A stretch of 34,532 bases of DNA. Source: Chara braunii (Eukaryota; Streptophyta; Charophyceae; Charales; Characeae). Made by a program: the position numbers and the translations under genes. Shown here one piece after another: positions 8,976-18,641 of the stretch; positions within the stretch are counted from its first letter, which is position 1; every line of letters starts with the position of its first letter. The notes under the pieces are model-generated. The model did not search any database. It was not told the DNA's origin and was given only the letters and a program-made list of their open reading frames with translations. The stretch is from contig BFEA01000101.1 in the NCBI GenBank assembly GCA_003427395.1, forward strand, positions 2,765,103 to 2,799,634, given 5' to 3'.

Positions 8976-10708
8976 GGCGATGGTGGGGGGGACGGGGTGT
9001 CTGAGAAAGAACGAGATGAAGAAGGATAGACAGGTGATAAGCAGTCGTCGTCCTCTTCTTCAGCGGAGGAGGAGGCAGATGAAGGCGAAGATGGGGAAGA
9101 AGGAAGGGGACGTAGATAGGACACGTGGCGGATGATCGGTCGAGTCGATCGGCTACCGGAGACTTTAGGCGCAAGCCGCACGGTGTTCACGCCGTTCGGT
9201 CCGAGTTCAATCATGCGGAATCGCCCGAAGAATCGTGGCGCTAGTTTATCCTGACGAGCACATTTCCTCACCTGCACGATGTCCCCCAATTTGCACTGGG
9301 GCCGTGGACCTGCGTTCCCGTTCCGGGCCTCGTAGCTTCGAACCTGTCGGCCGTAGGCCAACTCGATCATTTTCCAGCGTTTTCGGGCTAGCCTAGGGAG
9401 GGACGGTTCCATTAGCTCCAAGTGCCGCTTGGCCTTGTCCTGAACCGTGGCCTTTGTGGGCCGCCGGTTCAGCGTTGACTCATCGGGGAGGCTCGGTATC
9501 GAAACGCAAGCGGCGCTATTGGTCCTTAATTGGAAGGGGCTCAGGCCCGTCGATTCGTGGGGCGTCCCGTGGTGGACCGCTAGGATGTGGTCGACGATAT
9601 CGGGCCAAGGCCTTGGATCCCGTGCCGCGATGTTTCGTCGCAACACTATCTTTATCACCCTATTTGCGTTTTCTACCAGCCCGTTGGATTGTGACATGTG
9701 GGGCGCGGTGTTCCGCATAGCGACACCGTGTACGACCAGATTCCTCAATTCCGCCCCGTTATCGGTCAGGATCTCTTCTGTGTCCTGGTGCATCCCGAGA
9801 AAACGGTTAACATACCGTGCGATTTCGGCGGCTTGCCGCGTGCGACATGGGTAGGACTCGATCCATTTCGAAAAATGGTCAACAAACACCAACAGGACTG
9901 AATATTCATAGCTATTAGGACCAGGGGGTACCACAATATCAGTAGTATCCATGCTAACCCTTTGAAAAGGCCGCTCAACTACCATCGGTACTATCGATCT
10001 TGGCGGCTGAATTGGCGCCTTATCAGCAGCGCAGACTTGACAGTTTGCGACGATGAATTTCACATCGTCCCGAATATTGGACTTATACCATTCATTTTTG
10101 TTGATTGCCGACTCCATCATCCGTACGGCAAAATGGGCCGCCATTTCTTCGTGTGCTGTCTTCACCCAGTCATACCTCATGAATGGGTGCGGTACAACCA
10201 TCCAAATCCCACTGCCGTCCGTTTTCCAATTCTCCAGCCTACCCTCGACCCATCGATAATCCCGAGCCCGTTCATTAGCCCTCCTCCGATCTTCCTTGGT
10301 GAAATCTTGGAGGGGGTTACCCACTAAGGTAGCAATCAAAGCGATATCGGTCCATACTTCAGCCTTTCTAAACTTCCGGGTCTTCTCCAATCCTTCTGAC
10401 GTGGCGTCAAAAAAACGAGCCTCGGTCGGGATTTTGTCAAGCCGACACAAGGGGCACAACCACGGCTTACTGTCATTTTTGCATTGGATGCACGAGCCAT
10501 GGGCTCGTGCAACGCACTGTCGACAATCTACCCATTCCGCATACCCTTTCCCGTAAGGACGCATGGAGACCGAATACACTCGAGAAATTGCTTCGCAAAA
10601 ATAACAAAATTTATCAGGCAGGGAGAGAAGAGATGCGGAGGAGAGGGGAGAAAGAGGGGTTACGGGATTACCTCTGTCACCCATTGCCACCAGTCTGCTT
10701 CTTGCCAC
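8972..10708 (-). CDS. Ty3/gypsy integrase with N-terminal PHD-like zinc finger, 578 aa
   Basis: Inserts element cDNA into the genome. Order: PHD-like finger at residues 35-88 (C35, C38, C62, C65, H70, C73, C85, C88, with W83 two before C85 as in PHD fingers); HHCC zinc domain (H186, H192, C223, C226); DDE core with D254 (SMDTTD), D316 (LTDNG) and E346 (GLVENANR); GPY/F-like module (LAPRFFGRF); then a Ser/Pro-rich acidic C terminus. No chromodomain is seen. The gap between D316 and E346 is 29 residues rather than the usual 35, pointing to a six-residue in-frame deletion in the catalytic core. The frame overlaps the end of the RT ORF by 32 bp in another frame, so in an intact element it would be part of one polyprotein. 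It is open throughout but probably inactive. Confidence 0.85.
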   Translation of the reverse strand: MARSRLVAMGDRGNPVTPLSPLSSASLLSLPDKFCYFCEAISRVYSVSMRPYGKGYAEWVDCRQCVARAHGSCIQCKNDSKPWLCPLCRLDKIPTEARFFDATSEGLEKTRKFRKAEVWTDIALIATLVGNPLQDFTKEDRRRANERARDYRWVEGRLENWKTDGSGIWMVVPHPFMRYDWVKTAHEEMAAHFAVRMMESAINKNEWYKSNIRDDVKFIVANCQVCAADKAPIQPPRSIVPMVVERPFQRVSMDTTDIVVPPGPNSYEYSVLLVFVDHFSKWIESYPCRTRQAAEIARYVNRFLGMHQDTEEILTDNGAELRNLVVHGVAMRNTAPHMSQSNGLVENANRVIKIVLRRNIAARDPRPWPDIVDHILAVHHGTPHESTGLSPFQLRTNSAACVSIPSLPDESTLNRRPTKATVQDKAKRHLELMEPSLPRLARKRWKMIELAYGRQVRSYEARNGNAGPRPQCKLGDIVQVRKCARQDKLAPRFFGRFRMIELGPNGVNTVRLAPKVSGSRSTRPIIRHVSYLRPLPSSPSSPSSASSSAEEEDDDCLSPVYPSSSRSFSDTPSPPPSP

Positions 10709-12320
10709 GTGGGAGAACTGTCACTTGTCCGTACTTAGGCCTGTTCGTCGACTCCGGTTCTTTCCAGGGAATGATTCCCTCGCCCTTAGGTACTTTAGCG
10801 GGTCGGTGTAGACGTGTCAGTCCATCTGCGTTGCCGTGTCTCTCTGTCTTTCGATGGATGATGTCGAAATCGTACTCCTGCAGGCGCACTGCCCAACGTC
10901 CAATCATGCCGGTGCAATTAGTGAGCTTCTTCGAAGCCAACAGAGGCTCATGATTCGTCACGAGGCGGAAATTCTGTCCGTAGAGATACGGTTGGAAGTG
11001 CTGGATTCCCCAAACTACTGCATAGCATTCGCCTTGAGGTGCTAAATCATTCCTCCGTTCGCCCGACACTGTTCGTGAAGCGTACTCGATGACGTGTTCG
11101 CGACCATCGTCCCCCTTCTGTGCTAAAATGGCGGAGATCGCTTCCGGTTGCCAGTCCGTTATAAAAATAATTTTTTTGGTAGGGTCCGGCCGGATCAAAA
11201 TCGGTGCAGTGGTCAGGGCTTCCTTGAGTGCATCAAAGGCTTGCCCACACTCAGAGTCCCACTGCAGAGGCTGGTCCTTCCGAAGCAGGTTCGTGAGAGG
11301 CCGAGCAATCGCCGCAAACCCTTTGATAAAACGGTGGTAGTACGATGCCAGGCCTAAGAAGGCTCGAACCTGCGTCAGCGACGTGGGAACTGGGGCTTCT
11401 TTTACGGCCGCAACTTTCCTGGAATCCGGTCGCAGCCCTCCACGTGTCACTACGTACCCCAATAACAAAATTTCTGAGAGGAAAAATTCGCTCTTCTCAA
11501 GTGCAATCTTGAATCCAGCATCCCTTAGTGCTCCCAACATCCATTCGATGTGTTGCGCATATCCGTGATAGGTGTCCGAGTAGACAAGGATATCATCCAT
11601 GTACACGATCACGCAGAAGTTGATCATTCCCTGAGTCAGTCGTGTCTTGTTGACGAAGTTCTGAAACGTCACGTTCATTGCTCGTTGAAACGTGGCAAGC
11701 GCGTTACAAATTCCCATTGGACATCGAACCCACTGCCACGTGCCTTCAAACAATACGAAGGCCATCTTCGGCCGATCTTCCTCCTTAACCAGAATGTGAT
11801 GGAAGCCATGCCGAATTGCTAAAATAATTAGCACACCCAATCGCATCCAGCAAATCATCAATCCGGGGGAGGGGGTACACATCTTTGATTGTGATATCAT
11901 TCAACTTACAATGGATCCGTTCTTTTTAGGTACTAACACTATCGGAAATGACCATGGTCCAGTGACAGGTTCGATCCAACCGCTTGCTTTGAATTCCCGA
12001 ATTCGTTCGAGAGCCTTTTTCCGTTCTATCAGGGAGTATCGGTAAGGTTTGCAGTGAATTGGGGAATGATTCTCCGTCCGAATTTCGTGTTGAATGCCCA
12101 ACGACAAGCCGATGTCAGTGTCCGTTGCACTAATCGCTCCCTGATATTCCATCAGAATGTCCGCAATCAAACGATGAATCTCATCAGGTACGTACTCGTC
12201 GTACTGTGGAACGTGTAATTTGAAAAGTTGATCCCAGATCCGTACGTCGACCTGCTTCGTGTGCGCTTGTTTCGCCACATCGGGTGGTGGCACAAAGATA
12301 AACGAATGGTCCGATCGCTA
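10677..12320 (-). pseudogene. Ty3/gypsy reverse transcriptase and RNase H, broken
   Basis: Copies element RNA into DNA. The N-terminal part (12293-11901) carries WSFPIVLVPKKNGS and then stops; the rest (11900-10677) is in another frame. Between them are remnants TIKDVYPLPRIDDLLDAIG and GFHHILVKEE in different frames, showing two small deletions in RT motifs 1 and 2. The YMDD site is intact (residues 100-103 of the second part), followed by AFLGLASYYHRFIKGF (connection). RNase H keeps D249, E291 and D359, but the third acidic residue is Asn (TNHEPL, N316) where TDH is usual. An in-frame TAG at 12320-12318 separates RT from the upstream pol segment. Non-functional. Confidence 0.9.
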
Positions 12321-13623
12321 GGAGAACACCGTGGCCATCATCAGGGCGCCTTCCTCCCCGATGACCACGTGTCCTTCCGGGGTGATTCCATCGCAGATAT
12401 CTTGCCATGATACGGTTTTCGTCGCGATCTTAACTCCGAGCTCATATGATTCAGCCTCGAAACGCTCAGGGGGTTCCAAAGAACTGGTTTCCGCTCCCAG
12501 GCGTAGCAGTCGTACTTCTTTTGCGGGTGTCAACAGGGACTTCGGGAGATATATGATATCGCAGTAGTGCTTTTTGTCTTTATATCGGGCGAGGAGAGGG
12601 GAGATTCCTTCGTACAGGGTTTGAGGGGGTTCCAAAGAATCAACCATCCTCATATCTGTACGAGGGTTCACCCAAAATCATCGCTTTGGTCCTTTGTATA
12701 TTCCGACTAGTTACATGCATCGTTCTTGCGATCGTTCTGGGCGGCGGGTAATAAATGCGCTGTCGTGCTAGTTTCAGGATTTCCGGATCATTTTTCGTCA
12801 CTGCTATCCGCATCCTTCGATGATGGCTCATCGCCTGCGGAGTTTTCCCAGGTGATCATGCGAAGAGTTCCCGCTATCATCGGAGAAACTCGCGGGACTG
12901 CGTTGATGGTAGTACGAAGAGTCAGCCTCATAGGTACAACATAGGGTTTTCCTCCCGTATTTCGTAGGATGATTGACCGTCGCTCGAAATCCAAGTTTGC
13001 TCTTAACGCCACAAGAGGGGGAAGGCCGAAAATGACGTCGTAGGTGTTTACATCTAATACCACAACATCTCCTAGCGCATGCACCTTTCCTAATCAAAAA
13101 GCGATGTTGGTCATTCATCCCACTGTCTTGATCTTTTCTTCGTCTGCCGAAACGAGCTGATCCTTTTTCGTAAGCATAATTAGATCGTTTTTCCTACCCG
13201 CCCTCTCAACTACTCACAACGAAATAGCCAAAACAACAGCTCCCAAATCAATGATTTCATTATACGAAATTCCCCATATTTCAATGTCGCATTCCGCAAA
13301 TTTCCAAGGGATAGGTTTAATCCGTAGGAAATGATCGTCTTTCTAGATTAAGCCTACCCGTATCAGATCTGAAGTGCCTGTTGCATTTTCGTCCTGCGAG
13401 GGATTTTTAACCTTCCCGTTCGTTGTTCGATCGAGGACGAATTGTTTTCGATTTTCCTTACAGTGTTGTAGCATTCGCTCATTAGCTTGTTCAAAGATCG
13501 AGAGCAGATGGCCGATCGGAAGTGGAATCCGATGGTCTAAGGCTCGGATGATGCTCAACACATCGATTTTCCAGTGATGAAGGTGGGTCCTCCCGATTCT
13601 ATCTCTTCTGGAGAAGGTCGTCA
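12321..13623 (-). pseudogene. Ty3/gypsy protease region and gag-pol spacer, broken
   Basis: Pieces in several frames. 13623-13343 continues just past the gag stop in the -1 frame (the gag stop TGA is overlapped by GTGA), as if gag-pol used a -1 shift. Around 13258-13215 the element strand reads EIIDLGAVVLAIS, aligned with the retropepsin active site D-T/S-G-A; here Thr/Ser is Leu. Further on, VVVLDVNTYDVIFGLPPLVAL (limited to this segment, 13070-13010) is the conserved Asp-Val-Ile-x-Gly-Leu flap/C-terminal part of a retropepsin. 12671-12321 is an uncharacterised pol spacer in the RT frame. Several stops make the region dead. Confidence 0.7.
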
Positions 13624-15007
13624 CTCCGCTACTTCTTTCTGTTCCGGCGCCGGTCTGATCGTTCCAATCATTCCAGGCCCCGGATAACCAAGCGACACAT
13701 ATTGGTCTAACGGGATGAGCTCAACAACCTCTTCCCTGGTAGCTAACGCACTTCTTCCACCTTCCATTTCTTCCACCAGGGCTCCTACCCGTCTAGGTCC
13801 GCTAGCGATGGGGGCTGCTGCCATTGGTGCGACCCCGACCCATTGTTGCGGGGGCCGGTGAGGGCAATCACGGGCTAGATGCCCTGGTTGATGACATACA
13901 TAACAAACATTCAGATTGCTTGCAGACCCTTTGAGAGCAGGCGTCGGGGCTAGTCCTTGTTGGATTGGAGTGGCACGTACTGCGATGGGCCGCATATTCC
14001 TCATCATAGCTTCTAGCCGAGCATTATGCTCTCGCTGTTCTTTTTTGCTTTCCTGGATTAGGCTAATTAACTTTTTGGTCAGTTCAAAAATAGAAGTGGA
14101 CTCATTTGACCTTACAGGGTTCTCAATCGGTGACAGGGGTGCAGTCATTACAGGTGTTGGCATCACAGGAACATGGACACTTGTGATTACACTCTGGGCC
14201 GGTCGTTTAGGGGCTATCTGTTCCAGATAGGTGACTGGTCCAGACAAAAATCCCATATTCTCGAACTTGTTTTGCAACGCGGCCAGCTCATCTTTTGCCC
14301 TCACAAGTTAAAATGAATCTCCTTCTTTAGGATAGTCTTCTCCTTCCAGGAAACTCGCCGCGAACTTTCGTTCCATCTTCTCTGTAGCGGCCATAATCTG
14401 TTGCAGCCTATGATTGATGGGGGAGAACTATTTTCGCAGCTTCGCCCTTATCGTTCGGCTGCGAAGTCCATCGATAAACGAATCTCTTCCGACTTGCTCG
14501 CCCCGCTCAGTTTTCACAAACATTCGGTAGAATCGGTTTTGATATTCCGCGATAGATTCAAGAGGTTTTTGCACTCTGTCTTTAATCATGAAAAGTGTTT
14601 GCTCTGGATGGACATAGTTAAATCGATTCAAAAAGTCTCGCTCGAAAGTCGGAAGATCCACCCATACATACGTACTAAACCAATGATGAGCGTCTCCTCC
14701 TAATTGGGAGGGACTATTTACCTGAGCTTCGTTATCGTCATACTGCTGTGCCCGGAGCGTGGCCAGCCATACTCCTGCAGGATGATGTGCACGGTCGAAC
14801 AGATAGAGATCAGGTGGCATCCTGGGAGTGTGCTCGTGGGGCGGGTTGATTAGGATTTTGTTGTTGATTCTGCTGCGGATTCGGATTTTGTGGATTAACG
14901 TTCATGTTGGCTGCCCGTCGATTAGCCGATTTGCTTCGGGTAATGACGGGATCGCGTCTATGCGCGTTTCGGGGTCGAGGTCGCCCTCCGTTAGCCAGAT
15001 CGCTCAA
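13621..15007 (-). pseudogene. Ty3/gypsy gag, frameshifted
   Basis: Forms the virus-like particle and packages element RNA. Three pieces in different frames: 15007-14810 (N terminus, basic then Asn/Gln/Pro-rich); 14820-14428 (retrotransposon gag core, with GGDAHHWFSTY and FERDFLNRFNYVHPEQ); and 14304-13621 with a coiled-coil-like stretch and a perfect CCHC knuckle, CYVCHQPGHLARDC. The first ATG lies 44 bp after the primer-binding site. At least two frameshifts break it. Confidence 0.85.
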
Positions 15008-15050
15008 TTATCGTGCTGCCAGTGTTAGTCCTATACCCCGGCCACGTGTC

Positions 15051-15064
15051 GGGCTCCGATACCA
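15051..15064 (-). other. Primer-binding site for initiator tRNA-Met
   Basis: The element strand reads TGGTATCGGAGCCC directly inside the 5' LTR. Plant gypsy elements primed by initiator tRNA-Met use TGGTATCAGAGCC, so there is one mismatch in 13. It fixes the element direction as minus strand. The sequence between the LTR end and the PBS seems to have been deleted (see findings). Confidence 0.85.
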
Positions 15065-15480
15065 ACCTCACGCCCAGCGCGACTTCCTGATCGGAGTGGG
15101 GTGTGGGCCTAGAAGTACGAAAAAGGGTGTGCCAATGATTTTTGGGAAAGTGGGGGTGGAGTTCTAGGTCATAACTGAGATCTCCTGTGGCAGAGTTTTT
15201 CAGGGGTACAGGTGTAATTTGGCAGAGAGGGCGGACCACTTCTGGTCATAAGGCAGATGGCATGCGCGGGTCATTTATGGTCGTTCGATCCATCTGTATT
15301 GAGGACGGTGGTTCATCGAAAGATCCCTTCGGGGTGGGTGTGATCCCGATGAGTCATGTCGTCGGTTGCCGCCATGTGGCGCCGGTCGTCGCACGTTCTG
15401 GTTGGGCCCTCGCGGTCCCGAGGCTCTCTGGTTGCCGCGTTGTCGGCAATTTTCGCAGGGCGTGCGGGGCCAGTAGGGGG

Positions 15481-15939
15481 CTATGGCTTTCCACGGGATG
15501 ACTCTGAGTTGATGATACAGGAAAGAAGACGAAAGGGAGGGAAGTTAGTGGAGATAACGACAAAGCCAGGGGAAATAAAGTAGTGGGTGTGGTCTGAAGT
15601 GGGGAAATCAGAACACCGTGGATCGCTGGTTGTGGCACAATGGAACTCCCTAGGACACAGTCGGTTCTCGGTTAGGCAAGAGAATCTCTGTCGGAGGCAC
15701 TCCTGAATCCAAGGGGTGAAGTACTCCGGGTCGTACGACGACTCTGAGCTCCCGGAGTGCGTCATTATGTCATCGTAGAGCCGCAAAATTCCTATTAGCG
15801 TGTTTTCGTCGATTGCGATCACCGCCTGTGAGTACGTGTAGGCTGTGCGAATCGAGTCGCGCTTACACGTGTTCACACGGGATGATTGCTTCGTTGCTGA
15901 CGCGGAATGGCCACATCCAATTAGGCAATATCCCCACAA
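15481..15939 (-). CDS. LTR-resident ORF, 152 aa, unknown function (5' LTR copy)
   Basis: Same frame, start and stop as the 4568-5026 ORF. It lies downstream of the 5' LTR TATA box, so the main element transcript would carry it ahead of gag. It keeps the FVVISTNFPPF core; residue changes against the other copy cluster in the middle (for example NEDTSIGIP versus DENTLIGIL). The shifted VIPWKAIAPYWPRT frame follows at about 15502-15275. Both LTRs share the frame state because they were identical on insertion, so this does not by itself show selection. Confidence 0.45.
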   Translation of the reverse strand: MWGYCLIGCGHSASATKQSSRVNTCKRDSIRTAYTYSQAVIAIDENTLIGILRLYDDIMTHSGSSESSYDPEYFTPWIQECLRQRFSCLTENRLCPREFHCATTSDPRCSDFPTSDHTHYFISPGFVVISTNFPPFRLLSCIINSESSRGKP

Positions 15940-16728
15940 TCGTTAACCTTTTATATGTGGTGGGTTGTGAATCGACGCGGGGGGACACATGTAAGTGCGC
16001 AGATCAGATCGCACCTACAACGCCCCTGCCCGGTGTTTGCTGGTTTCTGGGCAAAACAACTATCCGATCATTTAATCACTCCGTAATTTTTGAGCCGGCA
16101 AGATGCAACAATCACAACAACTCAATCAATGGGTAAACACGAACGGAAGCATTATTGATGACTGCGCAAAATTCCTACCCTACTCATGAATGCATCAAGA
16201 CGATTAGCAAAGGCAAAGATCATGCATACGGACAAGCAACCAGATATAACATCCATTCATTCAACATAATGCACACAATATCCGAGATGGAAATCGCAAA
16301 GACGAGTGTGGGCGAAAGAAAACCAAGCCAAGATTCCGAAAACAAAAACGGCCAAATCGACCTGATCCGAAATCAAAATTTATATACACCAGCAGAGAGG
16401 GAGAAAAGACAAAAGAAACAGCAAATCCGCGTCCATCAACCTTTGCTCCCTCTTCCTCTCTCTCTCTCTCCGATGCGGACAGTCCGTCGTTGCGCACCAA
16501 CCCACAAAGCCGTCACCCCGCTTAGTCCGCCCGCACCCGTCAGGTTCGGCCGCACCCACAGTCCGTCGTGGCCCGCGTCAACCCCGCGTGTTTGGCACCA
16601 GCTCGTCGGGTCGCCCGACTCCCACTTCAACTCACCTCTTACTTCGCTCGTGAGCCGACCCTCACTGATCGCGCTACCCCGAGCTTCCACTTAGTTGGTT
16701 AAGAGAGCTAACTAATCGAGCAGCCGGA

Positions 16729-16736
16729 ATTTATAG
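16729..16736 (-). promoter_or_regulatory. TATA box of the 5' LTR, candidate element promoter
   Basis: Minus strand TATAAATT, same context as in the 3' LTR. About 0.8 kb from the U3 edge at 17531 and 1.7 kb upstream of the gag ATG. It would drive the genomic RNA; the leader would include the LTR-resident ORF. Confidence 0.6.
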
Positions 16737-17531
16737 CGTGCATGCATGTGCGAAGAACACGGAATTACAAGAACTTAGTAGGAAGATCAGGAGAGGGAGC
16801 GCCTACGTTCTGCAGGACCCGATCGCGGCGTGGGGGACGTAACCACTCTCCACACATCGATCCGATCACGCAGACCGCGGCTACCAAAACGCAGCAAGAA
16901 GAAAGAGAAGAAGGGCGGGAAAGGCGAAGCACAAGAAGAAAGATACAATTACAATGGCGCCCGCCCAAAATTACAGTTACGCACATGATTAAAGGCACCG
17001 ACTAATCAGAGTTCCGTTGCAGCCGCACGAAGAAGCGCGTAAGCAAAAAGCGCCGCGCGGCCAAGAAAAATCCTAATTGCAAAATTCCTAAATTCCTATC
17101 TAATGCGGAAAAGCAAAGAGCATAAGCATCGAAAAGGAAGTTCGAAATTCCGAGAGCCCTCAGGGCTCGACAAGATCTGAAGAAAAATAATTCAAAAAGA
17201 AATTAAAAAAAAAAAGAAGCAAAATTCCCGCGCGATGTCCGCGCCTAAAAAGTCCGAGCCCGAAACAAAAAGAAGCGACGACAACATTTATTAATCGCGC
17301 GTATGACAGCGCGCCACTCACAGAGCCAATCAACCAATCGATCGTCCCGGGGTCCACCCGGGCCTGGACCAGCCATCCGAAAGGAACCGACACAAAAAGA
17401 CGAAGAAGCGAGGACACCTATGCAATTTCCCATCCATCCCAATCTCCCGTAATTGGCCCATCCTTCCCAGCTTAGGACCCCTCATTGCTATCGCGCAGAA
17501 AATCGCGCGGTGCAGAAATCGGTTCGTCACA

Positions 17532-17640
17532 CTCCTGCTGTCAACAAGTTACAGCGTCAACACCCCATGGCTCTGATTCGCAAATCCAAGGATACAGAAA
17601 GTCGCTCAGAAAACTTACCAGATGTTGTAATCTGAAGACT
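17532..17640 (-). repeat. R1 copy 3, right part (after gypsy insertion)
   Basis: ctcctgctgtcaacaagtta then cagcgtcaacaccc resembles the R1 block after the conserved ctcc (copy 2: ctccttcaatcagcaggtta). Joining 4141 to 17537 restores family order without extra bases beyond the duplicated 5-mer. Similarity fades after about 17600. Confidence 0.55.
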
Positions 17641-18116
17641 AATTTAGATGATTACATGAATACAAAACAAAGTAGTCGATTGTAAACTTGGACCATCAAT
17701 CTATGAAAAAGAGAAATACGAATTGGGTAAACAAGGAGAGTTGTGGTTTTTTAAAGTAGGTGTTGACATAGTAATGATGCGTTAGGTAGTAAAAAGGATT
17801 GCGTGGTTTTGAATAGGTTTTAACTTTTAACATAGAATTGGTAGAAATAAAATGGACCTTGGCTTAGCACTTGTCGGTGTTTTGATATGAGTTGGTTTTA
17901 GTGTTACGTGATCGCAGGTTGTGTCATCTGTGGAAGCTTTGTTGTTCTCGGGTCCCAGGATGGGTCTCATAAAAAGCGAAACTGGGTAATGCTCCCGGAC
18001 TTTTGTCTTTCCTTAGCTCCAGGTAGACTGTGAGGACCCCGGCCTCAAGGACTTCTATCATTTAATCATGAGCCTTGGGCACTGGGCCCGCCTTTGAAAA
18101 AAAAAAAAAAAAAAAA
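17641..18116 (+). repeat. Unclassified poly(A)-ended sequence
   Basis: AT-rich DNA ending in an A20 tract (18097-18116) preceded by gggcactgggcccgcctttg. The tail suggests the 3' end of a plus-strand retroposon, but I find no second copy and no pol III boxes. No gene is seen. Confidence 0.35.
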
Positions 18117-18641
18117 GAATTATGAATTGAGAATCAGACAAGAATCAAATTTACAGATCATCCATCGAATGTTGAGATTGGCAACATTCAATTCACCATC
18201 CAAGAATATATCAGGAAATAGACTACGTTTTGATTTAGAAAACAAAATCAAACAACACCACCAAGTAGTTCATGATTTCTATATTCTGAAAAGGAATGCT
18301 GAGCCCTGTTCCCGGCCGTGTTGCTCCTGGAGCAAAAAAGCGAAAAAAAAAAAGCATAAGCATAAGCATAACCACAACCACAGCAGCCTTTGCATCCACA
18401 GTGCATTCACAATGCACTTACTGCGAACCACTGCTTACTGTGCAGCGCCCACAGCACTCACGTACACTACGCAACGGACATAGCACAGAAAAAAAGTGAT
18501 GTTCAGGCACCGCATTCCACATAATATACTATACTTACCAAAGTTAACCAAACCACATACTCACTACTTTTCAACAACAACTTGCTGATAGGAACAGTAG
18601 GGGGGTCGATCTTGGCACCTCATTCAACACATCCTACCGTC
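18117..18641. other. Unassigned AT-rich stretch
   Basis: Contains a cataag/cacaac short simple repeat (18355-18385). Near its end, 18559-18605 (tactcactacttttcaac...gataggaacagtagggg) recurs at 19864-19909 and in part at 20654. No coding potential. Confidence 0.4.

Larger units (their letters stand above)
4142..17531 (-). mobile_element. Ty3/gypsy LTR retrotransposon with PHD-like integrase and extra ORFs
   Basis: A 13.4-kb element on the minus strand bounded by two direct LTRs of about 2.5 kb. Outer ends are TGTGACG (17531 side, element start) and GTGACGCC on the plus strand at 4142, reflecting TGTGACG...CGTCAC(A) termini. Flanking 5-mers ctccc (4137-4141) and ctcct (17532-17536) are a 4/5 target duplication. 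The pol order PR-RT-RH-IN is that of Ty3/gypsy. A hand comparison of about 315 bp at the U5 ends gave about 19 differences, mostly transitions, so the insertion is old. Frameshifts in gag, stops and deletions in pol and a shortened IN core say this copy is dead. Confidence 0.93.
15065..17531 (-). repeat. 5' LTR of the gypsy element
   Basis: Direct repeat of 4142-6629. The element-strand start is TGTGACGAACC at 17531. The inner end reads GTGAGGT followed at once by TGGTATCGG, lacking the GCGTCACA that ends the other LTR and the solo LTR. A block present in the 3' LTR (agtctttagg near 6565) is absent here. Confidence 0.92.
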
